64,000 bases of DNA, from NCBI GenBank assembly GCA_013178095.1, contig JABLXK010000002.1, positions 248,001 through 312,000 on the forward strand, read 5' to 3'. This stretch comes from Anaerolineae bacterium (GTDB lineage Bacteria > Chloroflexota > Anaerolineae > Anaerolineales > Anaerolineaceae). The position numbers and the translations under genes are program-made. Below the pieces are notes generated by a model that saw only the letters and a list, made by a program, of their open reading frames with translations, did not search any database and had not been told where the DNA came from. Below are positions 1-9,534 of the stretch, one piece after another (positions within the stretch are counted from its first letter, which is position 1; every line of letters starts with the position of its first letter).

Positions 1-1
1 C

Positions 2-448
2 TCCGGAATTCTGGATATGACGCCAATGGAAATATATTCAAGAAATGGCTTATTTCAAATCGAGAAAAACCAAATTTTGGAGGGATTAAATGTTATGAAA
101 AAAAGCGGATACCGGATTGTCAATCTGCCGGGACTGCCGCTGAAACTATTGGTTTTTGCTATAAGTTACCTTCCGGATTTTTTGTTACAGCCACTATTGA
201 TTCAGTTAATTGCCAAGGGGCGCGGAGAGAAAATGCCTTCTTTTTACATTGAGAAGATGAAGGGTTCAAAAATGAGCGAGGTGGATTTCCTGAACGGCGC
301 AATTGTCCGAAAGGGAGCAGAAACAGGGATTGCAACTCCGGTGAATGCAGCGCTGGTGCGCATTTTCAATTTGATACTCGAAGATCCCAAATGCCGGGAA
401 GAGTACTCCCGAAATCCGGATTTGCTTGAAAAAACCATTCAGGCGTAA
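2..448 (+). CDS. Ketopantoate reductase, C-terminal part (cut by window edge)
   Basis: The reading frame is open from the first bases of the window, so the gene begins upstream and only about 148 C-terminal residues are visible. The part seen resembles the helical C-terminal domain of the PanE/ApbA family, which binds and reduces 2-dehydropantoate with NADPH in pantothenate synthesis. The family-like stretch is the segment around FLNGAIVRKGAETGIATPVN, which matches the usual 'E-x-D-x-LNG-x-(I/V)-x-x-G-x-x-x-G-(I/V)-x-TPxN' signature. The NADPH-binding N-terminal Rossmann domain is outside the window. The window also holds panB about 19 kb away, so the two pantoate genes are not adjacent. PanE-like proteins also include other 2-hydroxyacid reductases, so the substrate is not certain. 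Confidence 0.75.
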   Translation, partial: SGILDMTPMEIYSRNGLFQIEKNQILEGLNVMKKSGYRIVNLPGLPLKLLVFAISYLPDFLLQPLLIQLIAKGRGEKMPSFYIEKMKGSKMSEVDFLNGAIVRKGAETGIATPVNAALVRIFNLILEDPKCREEYSRNPDLLEKTIQA

Positions 449-497
449 TATCCGTATATGTTATGATGAACATGATTACCATTAAATAGGGAATTTG

Positions 498-1703
498 ATG
501 AATAAGAAAATACCTTTTCAAAACCGAATCCTGGCATTCCTAATCTCCATTCTATTTATTTTTGCTTTATTTTTTTCTTTCTTCGCACTGCCGGTTGAGC
601 TGAAACTGTTCAATCCACTGAGTTACTCGGCATTGGTTACCCAGGATGAGTATCTGCAAGTTCTGCCTAGCGTGATATCCGAAACGCTGGTTTTCCAGGC
701 TGCCGCATCGAAAGCCACAACGCAAATTGATTTGACTGCCAACAAGGACACGATCAGCAGCATAATCGCAAGGTATATCCCGGTTGAACTGGTGCAATCC
801 ACTTTTGACGAAGTCATTGGGCAGATGTTTTCTTACTTCAATTTCAGGATACCAACAGCGGATCTAAAAGTAAACATTACCGACCTGAAAACGCATTTAG
901 CGACTTCAAGTTCGGAAATCGGCGAAGAATTTCTGGCGACTTTGCCTAATTGCCAGGATAATGCACTGGAAGGTTTGAATTTAAACAGCAATTTGACCAT
1001 TCAAGATTTGCCGTTCTGCAAACCGGCTGGGAAGAACCTGGATCAGTTCGAAAGAGCCTGGGGGATGGCTTTCGAAGACATGTTTAATCGCTTGCCGTCG
1101 TCGATTTATTTGGCCAACGTCATCGCGCCAGACCAAAATTTACCTGATCGATATTTCAATGCCTACAGCCTTGTCCGCTGGGGATTCCGTCTGCTGCCAA
1201 TTGTCACAATTCTGTTACTGATCCTGGTAGCAGTGCTGCTCCGCAATCAACGTGACGTCATGTGGAAATGGTGCGGGCGATTATTGATAATTGTTTCCGG
1301 CGTGACTTTATTGGCATTGGTGATCCTGATGATCGGTTTTGATCAATTCATCGCGATGCTGTTGAATCCATTGCTGAAAAACATGATCAGCGGTTTTGGA
1401 TCCGTCCTTTTAGGCGCGGTGCAAGATGTTGGTTTTCAAATGATTATCTTGGTAATCATTTCCGCTCTGGTAGTGATGGGTTTCGGCATCATGCTGCTCC
1501 TGGCGGGAAAATTCGTCAAACCGGCAGCCGCGGCGGCAAGCACCATTGAGGTTCAAGCGGAAACAGAACCAGTGGAAATTCCCGAAGAAATTCCGGCTGA
1601 AGAACCGGCTGCGATGCAGAAAACCGTGATCCCGGAAACGCTTGAAGAAGTTGAACAGGCAGAAAAAAGGCGCAAGAAAAATAAAAAAAATGACCAGGAG
1701 TGA
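498..1703 (+). CDS. Membrane protein of unknown function
   Basis: I do not recognise a family. The protein has about 401 residues, with an N-terminal hydrophobic segment (residues about 11-33), a soluble middle part of roughly 200 residues probably outside the membrane, then three hydrophobic segments in the C-terminal half. The tail is charged, with an acidic Glu/Pro stretch followed by a Lys/Arg run. The ATG at 498 is chosen over the overlapping TTG at 495 because a purine-rich AGGGAA lies about 6 nt before it. The last codons form one arm of a palindromic terminator shared with the convergent mutS gene. It follows the ketopantoate reductase fragment by about 50 nt and may be co-transcribed with it. 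Confidence 0.6.
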   Translation: MNKKIPFQNRILAFLISILFIFALFFSFFALPVELKLFNPLSYSALVTQDEYLQVLPSVISETLVFQAAASKATTQIDLTANKDTISSIIARYIPVELVQSTFDEVIGQMFSYFNFRIPTADLKVNITDLKTHLATSSSEIGEEFLATLPNCQDNALEGLNLNSNLTIQDLPFCKPAGKNLDQFERAWGMAFEDMFNRLPSSIYLANVIAPDQNLPDRYFNAYSLVRWGFRLLPIVTILLLILVAVLLRNQRDVMWKWCGRLLIIVSGVTLLALVILMIGFDQFIAMLLNPLLKNMISGFGSVLLGAVQDVGFQMIILVIISALVVMGFGIMLLLAGKFVKPAAAAASTIEVQAETEPVEIPEEIPAEEPAAMQKTVIPETLEEVEQAEKRRKKNKKNDQE

Positions 1704-1716
1704 TCACTCCTGGTCA
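1691..1716. terminator. Bidirectional terminator made of the ends of two genes
   Basis: Positions 1691-1703 and 1704-1716 are perfect reverse complements (13 bp, no spacer). The run of A before and the CTTTTTT run after give a T-tract in both directions. The plus-strand membrane-protein gene stops at 1703 and the minus-strand mutS gene stops at 1704, so the hairpin lies inside both coding regions. Both proteins therefore end in the same residues, Asp-Gln-Glu. Confidence 0.85.
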
Positions 1717-4274
1717 ATCTCTTTTTTCCATTGGTAGATTTTGTTTAATGCTTCAATCGGACTGAGCGAGTTCGGATCGGTGCGTTTTAATTCTGCCAAT
1801 ACCGGGTTTTCTTCATGGAAAAATGTCATTTGAGCAAGCTGCTGCCGGTCTTTTAATTCTAATTGATTGTCGTGGCCTTCTAATTGAGCTAAAATTTCTG
1901 ATGCGCGGGAGATAACAGGCGAGGGGATGCCTGCCATTTGCGCAACATGAATTCCGAAAGATTTTTCAGCGCCCCCCGGAACGATTTTGTGTAGAAAGAT
2001 GACGCGGTTATCTACCTCGCTGACTGCCACATTGTAGTTCCGAATATTGGGCAGGATATCCGGGAGCTGCGTCAATTCATGGTAATGCGTTGCGAACAAT
2101 GTGCGGGATTTCAGACGCGGATGGTTGTGAATAAATTCCAAAACTGCCCAGGCGATTGACAGGCCATCGTACGTGCTGGTACCGCGGCCTATCTCGTCGA
2201 GAATCAATAAGCTTTTATCGGTGGCATGATGCAAGATGTTAGCCGTTTCAATCATTTCGACCATGAAAGTCGATTGACCAGCGTGGATCTCGTCCTGGGC
2301 GCCAATACGCGTGAAAATACGATCGACAATCCCAATTTCCGCTGAATCCGCAGGAACAAACGAACCGATTTGGGCCAATAGCACGATCAAGGCAACTTGA
2401 CGCAAGTACGTACTCTTCCCGCTCATATTGGGACCGGTGATGATCTGAATGTTATCGCCATTGCTGAATTCCGTGTCGTTGGGAACAAACGAAATATCCT
2501 CCCGGGTTTTCTCCACCACAGGATGGCGGCCGTTCTTCAGCAGAAGCCGTTTATCGAGGAATAACAGCGGCCTGACATAATTATGGTCGACCGCAACCTG
2601 CGCGAACGAGAGCAATACGTCCAGCGTTCCCAAGAAGCGTGAAACGTTCAAGAGCTTCGCTGAGGATTTCTTGATTTCCGCACAGATTTCTTTAAAAATA
2701 CGGTTTTCAATCGCGTGGATATTCTCTTCAGCATTCAGCACAATGGCTTCGTATTCCTTGAGCTCGGGAGTGATAAATCGCTCCCCGTTAACCAGAGTTT
2801 GTTTGCGGATATACTCGGGCGGAGCCTGATCGACATAGCTATTGCTGATCTCAATATAATACCCAAATACTTTGTTGTACCCTACTTTTAACGTTTTAAT
2901 TCCGGTGCGCTGTTTTTCAACTTTCTCGAGATTAGCAATGTAATCGCGCGAGTTCTTCGTTGACTGAATGACCTCGTCCAGCTCGGCTGAAAAGCCTGGG
3001 CGTATAATGCCGGTGTGCGCCAGGGTAGCAGGCGGCTCGTCAACGATACTTCGTTTGAGAAGCGCAGCTTCCGGGGAACAATCATCGAAGGACGAAGAAT
3101 CATGCTTTAATATTGCAACGGTACTATTAAGTTTGGATAGAATACCTGGCAGGGCCTCCAGCGTATCACGCAGCGCGACCAGGTCGCGCGGGACGGCATG
3201 TTCAGAAATGATCCGGTTCACAATTCTTTCAATATCTGAAACCGACTTCAATTGTTTTTGCAGTTCCTGGCGATCCAAACCTTTCTTGACGAAGAAGTCC
3301 ACCGCGTCCAATCGGGCGTTGATTTCACCGGCATCAATCAAAGGTTGATTCAACCACCTGCGGATCATGCGTTTCCCCATTGGTGTACGAGTTTTATCGA
3401 TCACGTCCAAGAGCGAACCCGATTCAGTATCTTTAAAAATCGTTTCTGTAAGTTCCAGATTCCGGCGGGTGGATTCATCCAAGACCATGTGATCTTCAAT
3501 GGAATAGAAATTCAAATCCGTGAATAAAGCCAATGTCTGCGGATCGCTATCTTTAACATAACCGAGGATTGCACCCAGGGCGGCGATTGCCTCCGGTTTA
3601 CCTTTTAACCCAAAACCATCCAGCGAAGCGACCTTGAATTGTTTTTTTAGAATTTGTTCAGCGCGGCCAATCTCGAATTTCCAATCCGGCAAACGGGTGA
3701 GGTGATAGTTGGAAGGCAGATCGATTTTCAATGATTCAGGCAGGATGATCTCTGAAGGATGTAAACGGGATAGCTCGGCATTTAAACGGTTATGGAAATC
3801 TTGATCTTCAAAACAGGAAATACCAATCTCACCGGTAGAAATATCCAGATAAGCCAGCCCGGTAGCATGATCCTGGATGAATACGGAAACCAGGTAATTG
3901 TTTTTTTCATTTTTAATCAAACCCGGTTCAATGACTGTACCTGGAGTGACCAAACGAATCACTTCGCGGGGAAACAACCCTTTCTGAGGCTGATCGCCGA
4001 TTTGTTCGCAAATGGCGACGTGATACCCTTTTTCAATAAGACGCGAAATGTAATTGTCAGCGGCATGATAGGGAATTCCGGCCATAGGCACTTTTTGGCC
4101 TTTGGCTACATTTCGGCCGGTTAGCACCAAATCCAATTCACGCGAGGTAATTTCCGCATCTTCATCGAAGGTCTCGTAAAAGTCGCCCAACCGAAAAAAC
4201 AGGATTGCATCCGGATAGTTTTTCTTGATATCAAGGTATTGCTGTCGAATAGGTGTGGCATTTATTGCGGACAT
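1704..4274 (-). CDS. mutS: DNA mismatch repair protein MutS
   Basis: MutS recognises mismatches and small loops and, with MutL, starts repair; it is a DNA-stimulated ATPase. The 856 residues match the usual length of bacterial MutS. The N-terminal mismatch-binding domain carries the Phe-x-Glu motif (FYETFDEDAE near residue 31). The middle holds the connector, lever and clamp regions. The C-terminal ATPase has Walker A GPNMSGKST, Walker B LLILDEIGRGTST and the FATHYHEL helix. No mutL is in the window. It converges on the membrane-protein gene at 1703 and lies 31 nt downstream of scpA, so scpA and mutS probably share a transcript. The reading is intact, with no missing catalytic residue. Confidence 0.98.
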   Translation of the reverse strand: MSAINATPIRQQYLDIKKNYPDAILFFRLGDFYETFDEDAEITSRELDLVLTGRNVAKGQKVPMAGIPYHAADNYISRLIEKGYHVAICEQIGDQPQKGLFPREVIRLVTPGTVIEPGLIKNEKNNYLVSVFIQDHATGLAYLDISTGEIGISCFEDQDFHNRLNAELSRLHPSEIILPESLKIDLPSNYHLTRLPDWKFEIGRAEQILKKQFKVASLDGFGLKGKPEAIAALGAILGYVKDSDPQTLALFTDLNFYSIEDHMVLDESTRRNLELTETIFKDTESGSLLDVIDKTRTPMGKRMIRRWLNQPLIDAGEINARLDAVDFFVKKGLDRQELQKQLKSVSDIERIVNRIISEHAVPRDLVALRDTLEALPGILSKLNSTVAILKHDSSSFDDCSPEAALLKRSIVDEPPATLAHTGIIRPGFSAELDEVIQSTKNSRDYIANLEKVEKQRTGIKTLKVGYNKVFGYYIEISNSYVDQAPPEYIRKQTLVNGERFITPELKEYEAIVLNAEENIHAIENRIFKEICAEIKKSSAKLLNVSRFLGTLDVLLSFAQVAVDHNYVRPLLFLDKRLLLKNGRHPVVEKTREDISFVPNDTEFSNGDNIQIITGPNMSGKSTYLRQVALIVLLAQIGSFVPADSAEIGIVDRIFTRIGAQDEIHAGQSTFMVEMIETANILHHATDKSLLILDEIGRGTSTYDGLSIAWAVLEFIHNHPRLKSRTLFATHYHELTQLPDILPNIRNYNVAVSEVDNRVIFLHKIVPGGAEKSFGIHVAQMAGIPSPVISRASEILAQLEGHDNQLELKDRQQLAQMTFFHEENPVLAELKRTDPNSLSPIEALNKIYQWKKEIDQE

Positions 4275-4305
4275 GAATGAACAGCTTTCCTACCAGTTAT
4301 GGTTC

Positions 4306-5076
4306 TTATAGCTCGGTTTCAAATTCTTCATCCAGATTGCCAACGCAATCCAGTTCGATGTTTCCGAAGAGATTTTCCTGCGAAGCCTCGATGGAATGGT
4401 GTTTTATTAATTCCAGCAATGCCAGAAAGGTGACGACCAAATCCAATCTCGATGGATGCTCCCCCAGGATGGCTTGAAAATTGTTATGCCGGGAATCTTT
4501 AAAGTAACCAATGATTTCCCGGATTTTATTTTTTATTGTCAGGGTTGTGATGGTGACCACATCGCTCAATGGGGTGAAGTTTTCGTTCTGGAAATACACT
4601 TCCATCAGAATTTCCACCAAATCATCTACGGACAAGCCGGTGGTATCCAACACTTCACGGAATTTCGGCGGCGCACCCACGCGGTAAAAACTTTGCAGCC
4701 TGGATTGTTCCCGTTCCTTCATCCAGAGAGCGGCTTTCTTGAACTTTTTATATTCAATCAATTGGCGGGCAAGCTGATCGCCAATATCTTCCTGCTCATC
4801 CTCCTGGGTTGTCTGGTTTGAAGGGAGTAAAATTGAGGACTTGATGTAAACCAGTTTGGCAGCGATAACCAGGAACGCAGAGACCTCAACCGGATCACGA
4901 TCAACCAGTGATTGTAAATGCGCCAGATATTGGTCTGTCACCCTGGCCAGCGATAATTTGGTGATATCCAGCTCAGCTTGCTCAATCAGATGAAGGAGTA
5001 AATCCAGAGGGCCTTCATAAACCTCTGTCGTGATTTTATAATTAAGGGATGAATACCAAAGTGCGGGTAAAGCCAT
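4306..5076 (-). CDS. scpA: Segregation and condensation protein ScpA
   Basis: ScpA is the kleisin subunit of the bacterial SMC-ScpAB condensin; it bridges the SMC heads. The 256-residue protein has the diagnostic N-terminal motif YEGPLDLLLHLIEQAELDI (residues about 19-37), then the helical kleisin body and a C-terminal winged-helix region (TFLALLELIKHHSIEASQ) that contacts the SMC head. It is divergent from rnc-smc across only 65 bp, so the SMC complex genes are grouped here, but scpB is not in the window. The ATG lies 7 nt after a TATAAT on the minus strand and has no Shine-Dalgarno, which suggests a leaderless mRNA. Confidence 0.95.
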   Translation of the reverse strand: MALPALWYSSLNYKITTEVYEGPLDLLLHLIEQAELDITKLSLARVTDQYLAHLQSLVDRDPVEVSAFLVIAAKLVYIKSSILLPSNQTTQEDEQEDIGDQLARQLIEYKKFKKAALWMKEREQSRLQSFYRVGAPPKFREVLDTTGLSVDDLVEILMEVYFQNENFTPLSDVVTITTLTIKNKIREIIGYFKDSRHNNFQAILGEHPSRLDLVVTFLALLELIKHHSIEASQENLFGNIELDCVGNLDEEFETEL

Positions 5077-5083
5077 ATGTGCA

Positions 5084-5089
5084 ATTATA
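5084..5089 (-). promoter_or_regulatory. -10 box of scpA, leaderless geometry
   Basis: A perfect TATAAT on the minus strand ends 7 nt before the scpA ATG (5076). Transcription would start at or beside the first base of the start codon. No clear -35 box is visible at 16-18 nt. The same spacing is seen at ligA and nearly so at the photolyase gene. Confidence 0.5.
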
Positions 5090-5120
5090 GCAGAGTGGTG
5101 CTAAGATAAAAAAATATGAA

Positions 5121-5136
5121 AGGAGTGAAAATGTAG
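5121..5136 (+). promoter_or_regulatory. Shine-Dalgarno followed by an ATG-TAG start-stop
   Basis: AGGAG at 5121-5125 is ideally placed (5 nt) for the ATG at 5131, which is followed at once by TAG. The real rnc start at 5142 is 16 nt from that AGGAG, which is too far for efficient initiation, and has only weak purines of its own. The ribosome may therefore load at the minimal start-stop and reinitiate at rnc. Confidence 0.4.
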
Positions 5137-5141
5137 AGAAT

Positions 5142-5843
5142 ATGACAGAAGAGAGTTTTGTAGAGACACCGCAGGAAATGATGACGCGCTTGAATCTTCA
5201 ATTCAACGACATCCTATTGTTAACCCGCGCCATGACACACCGCTCTTATTTGAACGAGCATCCTGAAGCGCTGGAGGATAACGAGCGGCTTGAATTCCTG
5301 GGCGACGCCATTCTCGATTTTCTGGTCGGTGAATGGTTGTATAACCGGTTTCCAGAGATGGAAGAAGGAGCTTTAACGCAAATGCGGTCCGCGTTGGTGC
5401 AAACCAACCAATTGGCCGCCTTTTCAAGGTTACTTAAATTCGAAAATACGATAAGATTAGGAAAAGGAGAAAGCAAATCAGGCGGCAAGCTGCGCAACAC
5501 GCTGCTTTGTGATGTTTTCGAAGCATTTATAGGAGCGCTTTTCCTGGACCAGGGAATTGAGGTTGTCAGGGATTTTATCAATCCCATGCTTGAAGTGGCG
5601 ATCAACGAAGTAATCGAAGAGCATAAAAACGAAGACCCCAAATCCCAGCTGCAGGAATGGGCGCAGGCAAATGGCTACCCGACGCCGAAATATGTAACCA
5701 AGGCTGTTAAAGGCCCGGACCACGCAAAAACATTCGAGATTGAGGTAAAGGTAAATAATAAAATCATGGGATATGGAATTGGCAAGAGCAAACAATCCGC
5801 TGAAAAGAACGCTGCGCAAAAAGCGCTAGAGAGCATCGCCTGA
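5142..5843 (+). CDS. rnc: Ribonuclease III
   Basis: RNase III cleaves double-stranded RNA during rRNA processing and mRNA turnover and acts as a homodimer in the cytoplasm. The 233-residue protein has the family signature NERLEFLGDAILDF (residues about 44-57) with the catalytic Glu and Asp, a second acidic site in CDVFEAFIGALFLD (about 124-137), and a C-terminal double-stranded RNA-binding domain (residues about 163-231, ending KQSAEKNAAQKALE). Length is normal. It is followed after 7 nt by smc, an arrangement common in many bacteria. Its leader contains a start-stop dinucleotide of codons (see 5121), a possible control point; auto-regulation of rnc is known in other bacteria. Confidence 0.97.
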   Translation: MTEESFVETPQEMMTRLNLQFNDILLLTRAMTHRSYLNEHPEALEDNERLEFLGDAILDFLVGEWLYNRFPEMEEGALTQMRSALVQTNQLAAFSRLLKFENTIRLGKGESKSGGKLRNTLLCDVFEAFIGALFLDQGIEVVRDFINPMLEVAINEVIEEHKNEDPKSQLQEWAQANGYPTPKYVTKAVKGPDHAKTFEIEVKVNNKIMGYGIGKSKQSAEKNAAQKALESIA

Positions 5844-5850
5844 TCCCGAT

Positions 5851-8800
5851 ATGGCTAATAAACTATTATCCCTGGAACTGCACGGTTATAAAACTTTTGC
5901 CAGTAAAACCGATTTTAAATTCCCCGGGCAAATCACTGCCATCGTTGGACCAAACGGATCAGGAAAGTCCAATATTTCCGATTCTATCCGCTGGGTATTA
6001 GGCGAACAAGCGTATAGTTTACTGCGCGGCAAGAAAACGGTGGACATGATATTTTCCGGTTCGGAGCAGCGGCCGCGCGCATCCATGGCATCCGTATCCA
6101 TCACTTTCGATAACCAAAGCGGTTGGCTGCCGGTGGAATTTTCGGAAGTCACCATTACACGGCGGGCTTATCGCAATGGAGAAAACGAGTATTTATTAAA
6201 CAACCAGCGCGTACGTCTGAAAGAAATCAATGAACTGTTAGCCAATTCCGGCCTGGGAGAACGCACTTACACGATAATCGGGCAAGGGTTGGTGGACACC
6301 GCCCTTAGCCTGAAACCTGAGGAACGCAGGCGTTTCTTTGAAGAGGCGTCCGGAATTGGGCTATACAGATCCAGGCGTGAGGAAGCAACCCAAAAACTGG
6401 ATAAAACGCTGCAAAACATGCAAAGGGTGAACGATATTTTGAAGGAACTTCACCCGCGATTAAGTTACCTGGAAAAAAGCAAAGAAAAAGCCAAGCAATA
6501 CATGCAAGTCCAAAATGATTTGAACCTGCTTTTAAAAGATTGGTACGGTTACCACTGGCATTCCGTTCAGAAAGAATTGAAATATGCCGGTGAATTCCTG
6601 AACAAGCAAAATGAGCAATTGAATGCGCGGCGGGGTGAAAAACAAGAATTGGAAGCCAAGGTAAACAAAATCCAGGCAAACCTGAACGAAAAAAGGGACC
6701 AATTGGCGAATTGGCACCTGGAGTTATCCAAGCTGCATTCAATCAAAGAAGACGCCACGCGAGAGATTGCGGTTACGGAAGAACGCGAAAGGTCAATTCG
6801 CGAACGCAGCCAGGAATTGGAATCAGCAATCCTGGTCATGAACGATGAAGTTGCACAGCTACAAGTGGAACTCGATGCCTTGAAGCAAAGCAAGGAAAAA
6901 ATCCAACAAGAACTGGCTAAAGCCAGCGCGGCTCTGAATACCGCCAATTTAAAATTGAAGGAACGTTACAGCGAACGCGGGCGTATTGAAAAACTGGTGG
7001 AGGATTTTCAAAAGCAAATCATAGCCAATGAATCAGAAATATTAAAAACTGAATCGCGGATTGAATACCTTACTCATCAAGCTGAGAATGACCGCAACGA
7101 TTTACAGATCCTGAACAATAACCAATCCGCGGTCAACGAATCGATTGAACAGATTAATAAACGAATTTCCGATATCGAGAAAGAAAATTCGAACCTGCAG
7201 CAGGAGATACTAAATAATCAAAAAAACCTAGAATCCAAGCGTACGCTTCGCAATGAAATACGCGAGAAGATCGATAACCTTGAAAAGAAATTTAAGGAAG
7301 TGGATTTAACGATCTCGAAATTGGGTGCAGAGTTAAAGGTCCTGCGTGAAGCTGAGGAAAGCCTGGCAGGTTTCACTTCCGGATCAAAGGAGTTTGTACA
7401 AGCTGCGCGTGGAAACAAGGTACAGGCACGTTTTGCTTTGCTGCTTGATCACCTGAAAGTCCCGCAGGAATACGAATTAGCATTCAGCGCGGCATTGGGA
7501 GAGATGATCGAGGGCATTATTCTGGAAGAAGGCAGTTCCATTCATGAAGTTCTGGAATTCCTGGAAAAAAATAAAACTTCCCGCACCGTTTTTCTGCCCA
7601 AATGGTGGAAAGTAAAACCGTATGCACGGCTTGGTGAAAACTTGAATGCTTTGCCCGCTGCTGAACTAGTCAAGGGAAATGATGAATACGCACAGTTAAT
7701 CAGAAATATCCTTTCGGCGACTCTGATTGCATCTAATGCCGAAGAGGCAGAAAAATTAGTGAAGCAGCTTCCACAAGGCATAAAAGTTGTCACGCTCAAG
7801 GGCGAGGTTTTTGATACGCGCGGCACGATCACAGCCGGCAACGAATTCAGGGTAAAAAACCTCTCGCGCAAACGCGAAAAGGAAAGTACTGAAAAAGAGA
7901 TCGAAACTTTCCGCAGCGAGGCGGATGGCTTAAAGAAAGACTTGGATGATTACAAAGCAAAAATGGCGCAATTGAACGATGAAATTCACCAATTAGCTGA
8001 ACTTGAACAGCAGCAACAGAAAAAGATCCAACAATTGGGCATCGATAGTCACAAGGCCCAAATCGAGAAATCCCAAAAACAAGACCAATTACGCGACATT
8101 CGCAAACGACTGGAACAAATCAATGCAGCTTCCGAAAATCGTTCAAAAGAGAGCAGGGAACTGAAGGAAAATTTGAAAGCGTTCAAAAGCCAATTGGCCG
8201 AGAAACAGAAGGTCCTTGAAGAACATTTTCAGAAAATCAATGACCTGCCTGTGGAAGAGTTACGCTCTTCCGTGATGGAATTGACATCAGAGAAAGCTGT
8301 GATTGAACAAATGGCAAATCAGCATCACAGCCGCGTGAGCGAGAAAGAAAAAGCCATCAATGAAACGATGAGCAAGATCGAAACTCAACGCAATCGATTG
8401 GCTGAAATGACGCAAGCGCTCCAGGAATTATTGGTCAAGAAAAAGGAATTGGAAGAAACCGATAACCGGGTAACCGGCGAGATCGATCGCTTATCAGAAA
8501 AAGTAAAACCTCTGGAAGAAGAGGTCGAAACCGGTATCAAGCATCAAGGCAACCTGTTGGAAGAAGTCGATGCCAGCCGCAACCAATATTCCATCGCGGA
8601 AAGGCACGCGCTGCAGGCTCAAATGAAAGTGGATAAGCTGCGCGACCGACTGGAAGAACTGCGCAAGAAAATCCAGGAAGATTTTGGATTGCTTCCGGAG
8701 GAAACCGAGGAAGGGTTGATTGGGCCAAAACCTTTACCGCTGGATGGGATGATCGCCATGCTGCCGGAAATTGAGATACTGCCGGAAAATTTAGACGAAC

Positions 8801-9450
8801 AGATCAAACAGCAAAAATCCTATTTACGGCGGTTGGGACCGATCAATCCCGACGCAGAAATGGAATACGATGAGGTCTGCCAACGGGTTGGGTTTCTGAC
8901 CGAACAATTGCAAGACCTGGAAAAAGCGGAAAAGGATCTGCGCCAGGTAGTCAACGAACTCGATGATTTGATGAAGAAGGAATTCCTGAAGACGTTCAGA
9001 AAAGTCGAAGAAGAATTTAAAACCATATTCGGGCAGTTGTTCAGCGGAGGATCCGCGAGGATCTTTATTGAAGATGAAGAAAACATCATGGAATCCGGCA
9101 TTGAAATAGAAGCCACGCTGCCCGGCAAACGCAAGCAAGAATTGGGGTTGCTTTCCGGCGGGGAACGCAGCCTGACAGCGGTGGCATTGATCTTCGCGCT
9201 GCTGAAGATCTCCCCCACGCCTTTTTGCATCATGGATGAAGTCGACGCCATGCTGGATGAATCCAACGTGGTGCGGTTCGGGGAATTACTGCGAGAATTA
9301 AGCGAGACGACGCAATTCATCGTGATCACCCACAACCGCAACACGGTCCAATTGGCGGATGTACTGTACGGCGTGACGATGGGCAAGGATACTGTCAGCC
9401 AGGTGATCAGCTTGCGCATGGATGAACTCACGGACGAGATGGTTCAATAA
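5851..9450 (+). CDS. smc: Chromosome segregation protein SMC
   Basis: SMC is the ATPase of condensin and compacts and separates chromosomes. The 1199-residue protein has the full family layout: N-terminal head with Walker A GPNGSGKSNISD (residues about 33-44), a long coiled coil, a hinge at about residues 505-675, the return coiled coil, and the C-terminal head with signature LLSGGERSLTAVAL and Walker B FCIMDEVDAMLDESN. The start is fixed by the conserved MANKLLSLELHGYKTFA-type beginning; no strong Shine-Dalgarno is visible, consistent with translational coupling to rnc 7 nt upstream. It ends before a strong bidirectional terminator. Nothing is missing from the ATPase motifs. Confidence 0.98.
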   Translation: MANKLLSLELHGYKTFASKTDFKFPGQITAIVGPNGSGKSNISDSIRWVLGEQAYSLLRGKKTVDMIFSGSEQRPRASMASVSITFDNQSGWLPVEFSEVTITRRAYRNGENEYLLNNQRVRLKEINELLANSGLGERTYTIIGQGLVDTALSLKPEERRRFFEEASGIGLYRSRREEATQKLDKTLQNMQRVNDILKELHPRLSYLEKSKEKAKQYMQVQNDLNLLLKDWYGYHWHSVQKELKYAGEFLNKQNEQLNARRGEKQELEAKVNKIQANLNEKRDQLANWHLELSKLHSIKEDATREIAVTEERERSIRERSQELESAILVMNDEVAQLQVELDALKQSKEKIQQELAKASAALNTANLKLKERYSERGRIEKLVEDFQKQIIANESEILKTESRIEYLTHQAENDRNDLQILNNNQSAVNESIEQINKRISDIEKENSNLQQEILNNQKNLESKRTLRNEIREKIDNLEKKFKEVDLTISKLGAELKVLREAEESLAGFTSGSKEFVQAARGNKVQARFALLLDHLKVPQEYELAFSAALGEMIEGIILEEGSSIHEVLEFLEKNKTSRTVFLPKWWKVKPYARLGENLNALPAAELVKGNDEYAQLIRNILSATLIASNAEEAEKLVKQLPQGIKVVTLKGEVFDTRGTITAGNEFRVKNLSRKREKESTEKEIETFRSEADGLKKDLDDYKAKMAQLNDEIHQLAELEQQQQKKIQQLGIDSHKAQIEKSQKQDQLRDIRKRLEQINAASENRSKESRELKENLKAFKSQLAEKQKVLEEHFQKINDLPVEELRSSVMELTSEKAVIEQMANQHHSRVSEKEKAINETMSKIETQRNRLAEMTQALQELLVKKKELEETDNRVTGEIDRLSEKVKPLEEEVETGIKHQGNLLEEVDASRNQYSIAERHALQAQMKVDKLRDRLEELRKKIQEDFGLLPEETEEGLIGPKPLPLDGMIAMLPEIEILPENLDEQIKQQKSYLRRLGPINPDAEMEYDEVCQRVGFLTEQLQDLEKAEKDLRQVVNELDDLMKKEFLKTFRKVEEEFKTIFGQLFSGGSARIFIEDEENIMESGIEIEATLPGKRKQELGLLSGGERSLTAVALIFALLKISPTPFCIMDEVDAMLDESNVVRFGELLRELSETTQFIVITHNRNTVQLADVLYGVTMGKDTVSQVISLRMDELTDEMVQ

Positions 9451-9481
9451 ACGCAGAGAAAAAGAATAATAATGTAAAAAA

Positions 9482-9514
9482 AAACGGCATGGATTTCATT
9501 TATCCATGCCGTTT
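9482..9514. terminator. Bidirectional terminator between smc and the PpiC gene
   Basis: A 12-bp perfect stem (9482-9493 with 9503-9514) encloses a 9-nt loop. It is preceded by a long A run and followed by a short T run, so it can end transcription from both convergent genes, more strongly for the minus-strand gene. Confidence 0.85.
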
Positions 9515-9534
9515 CTAGTTGATTAACCAAACGA

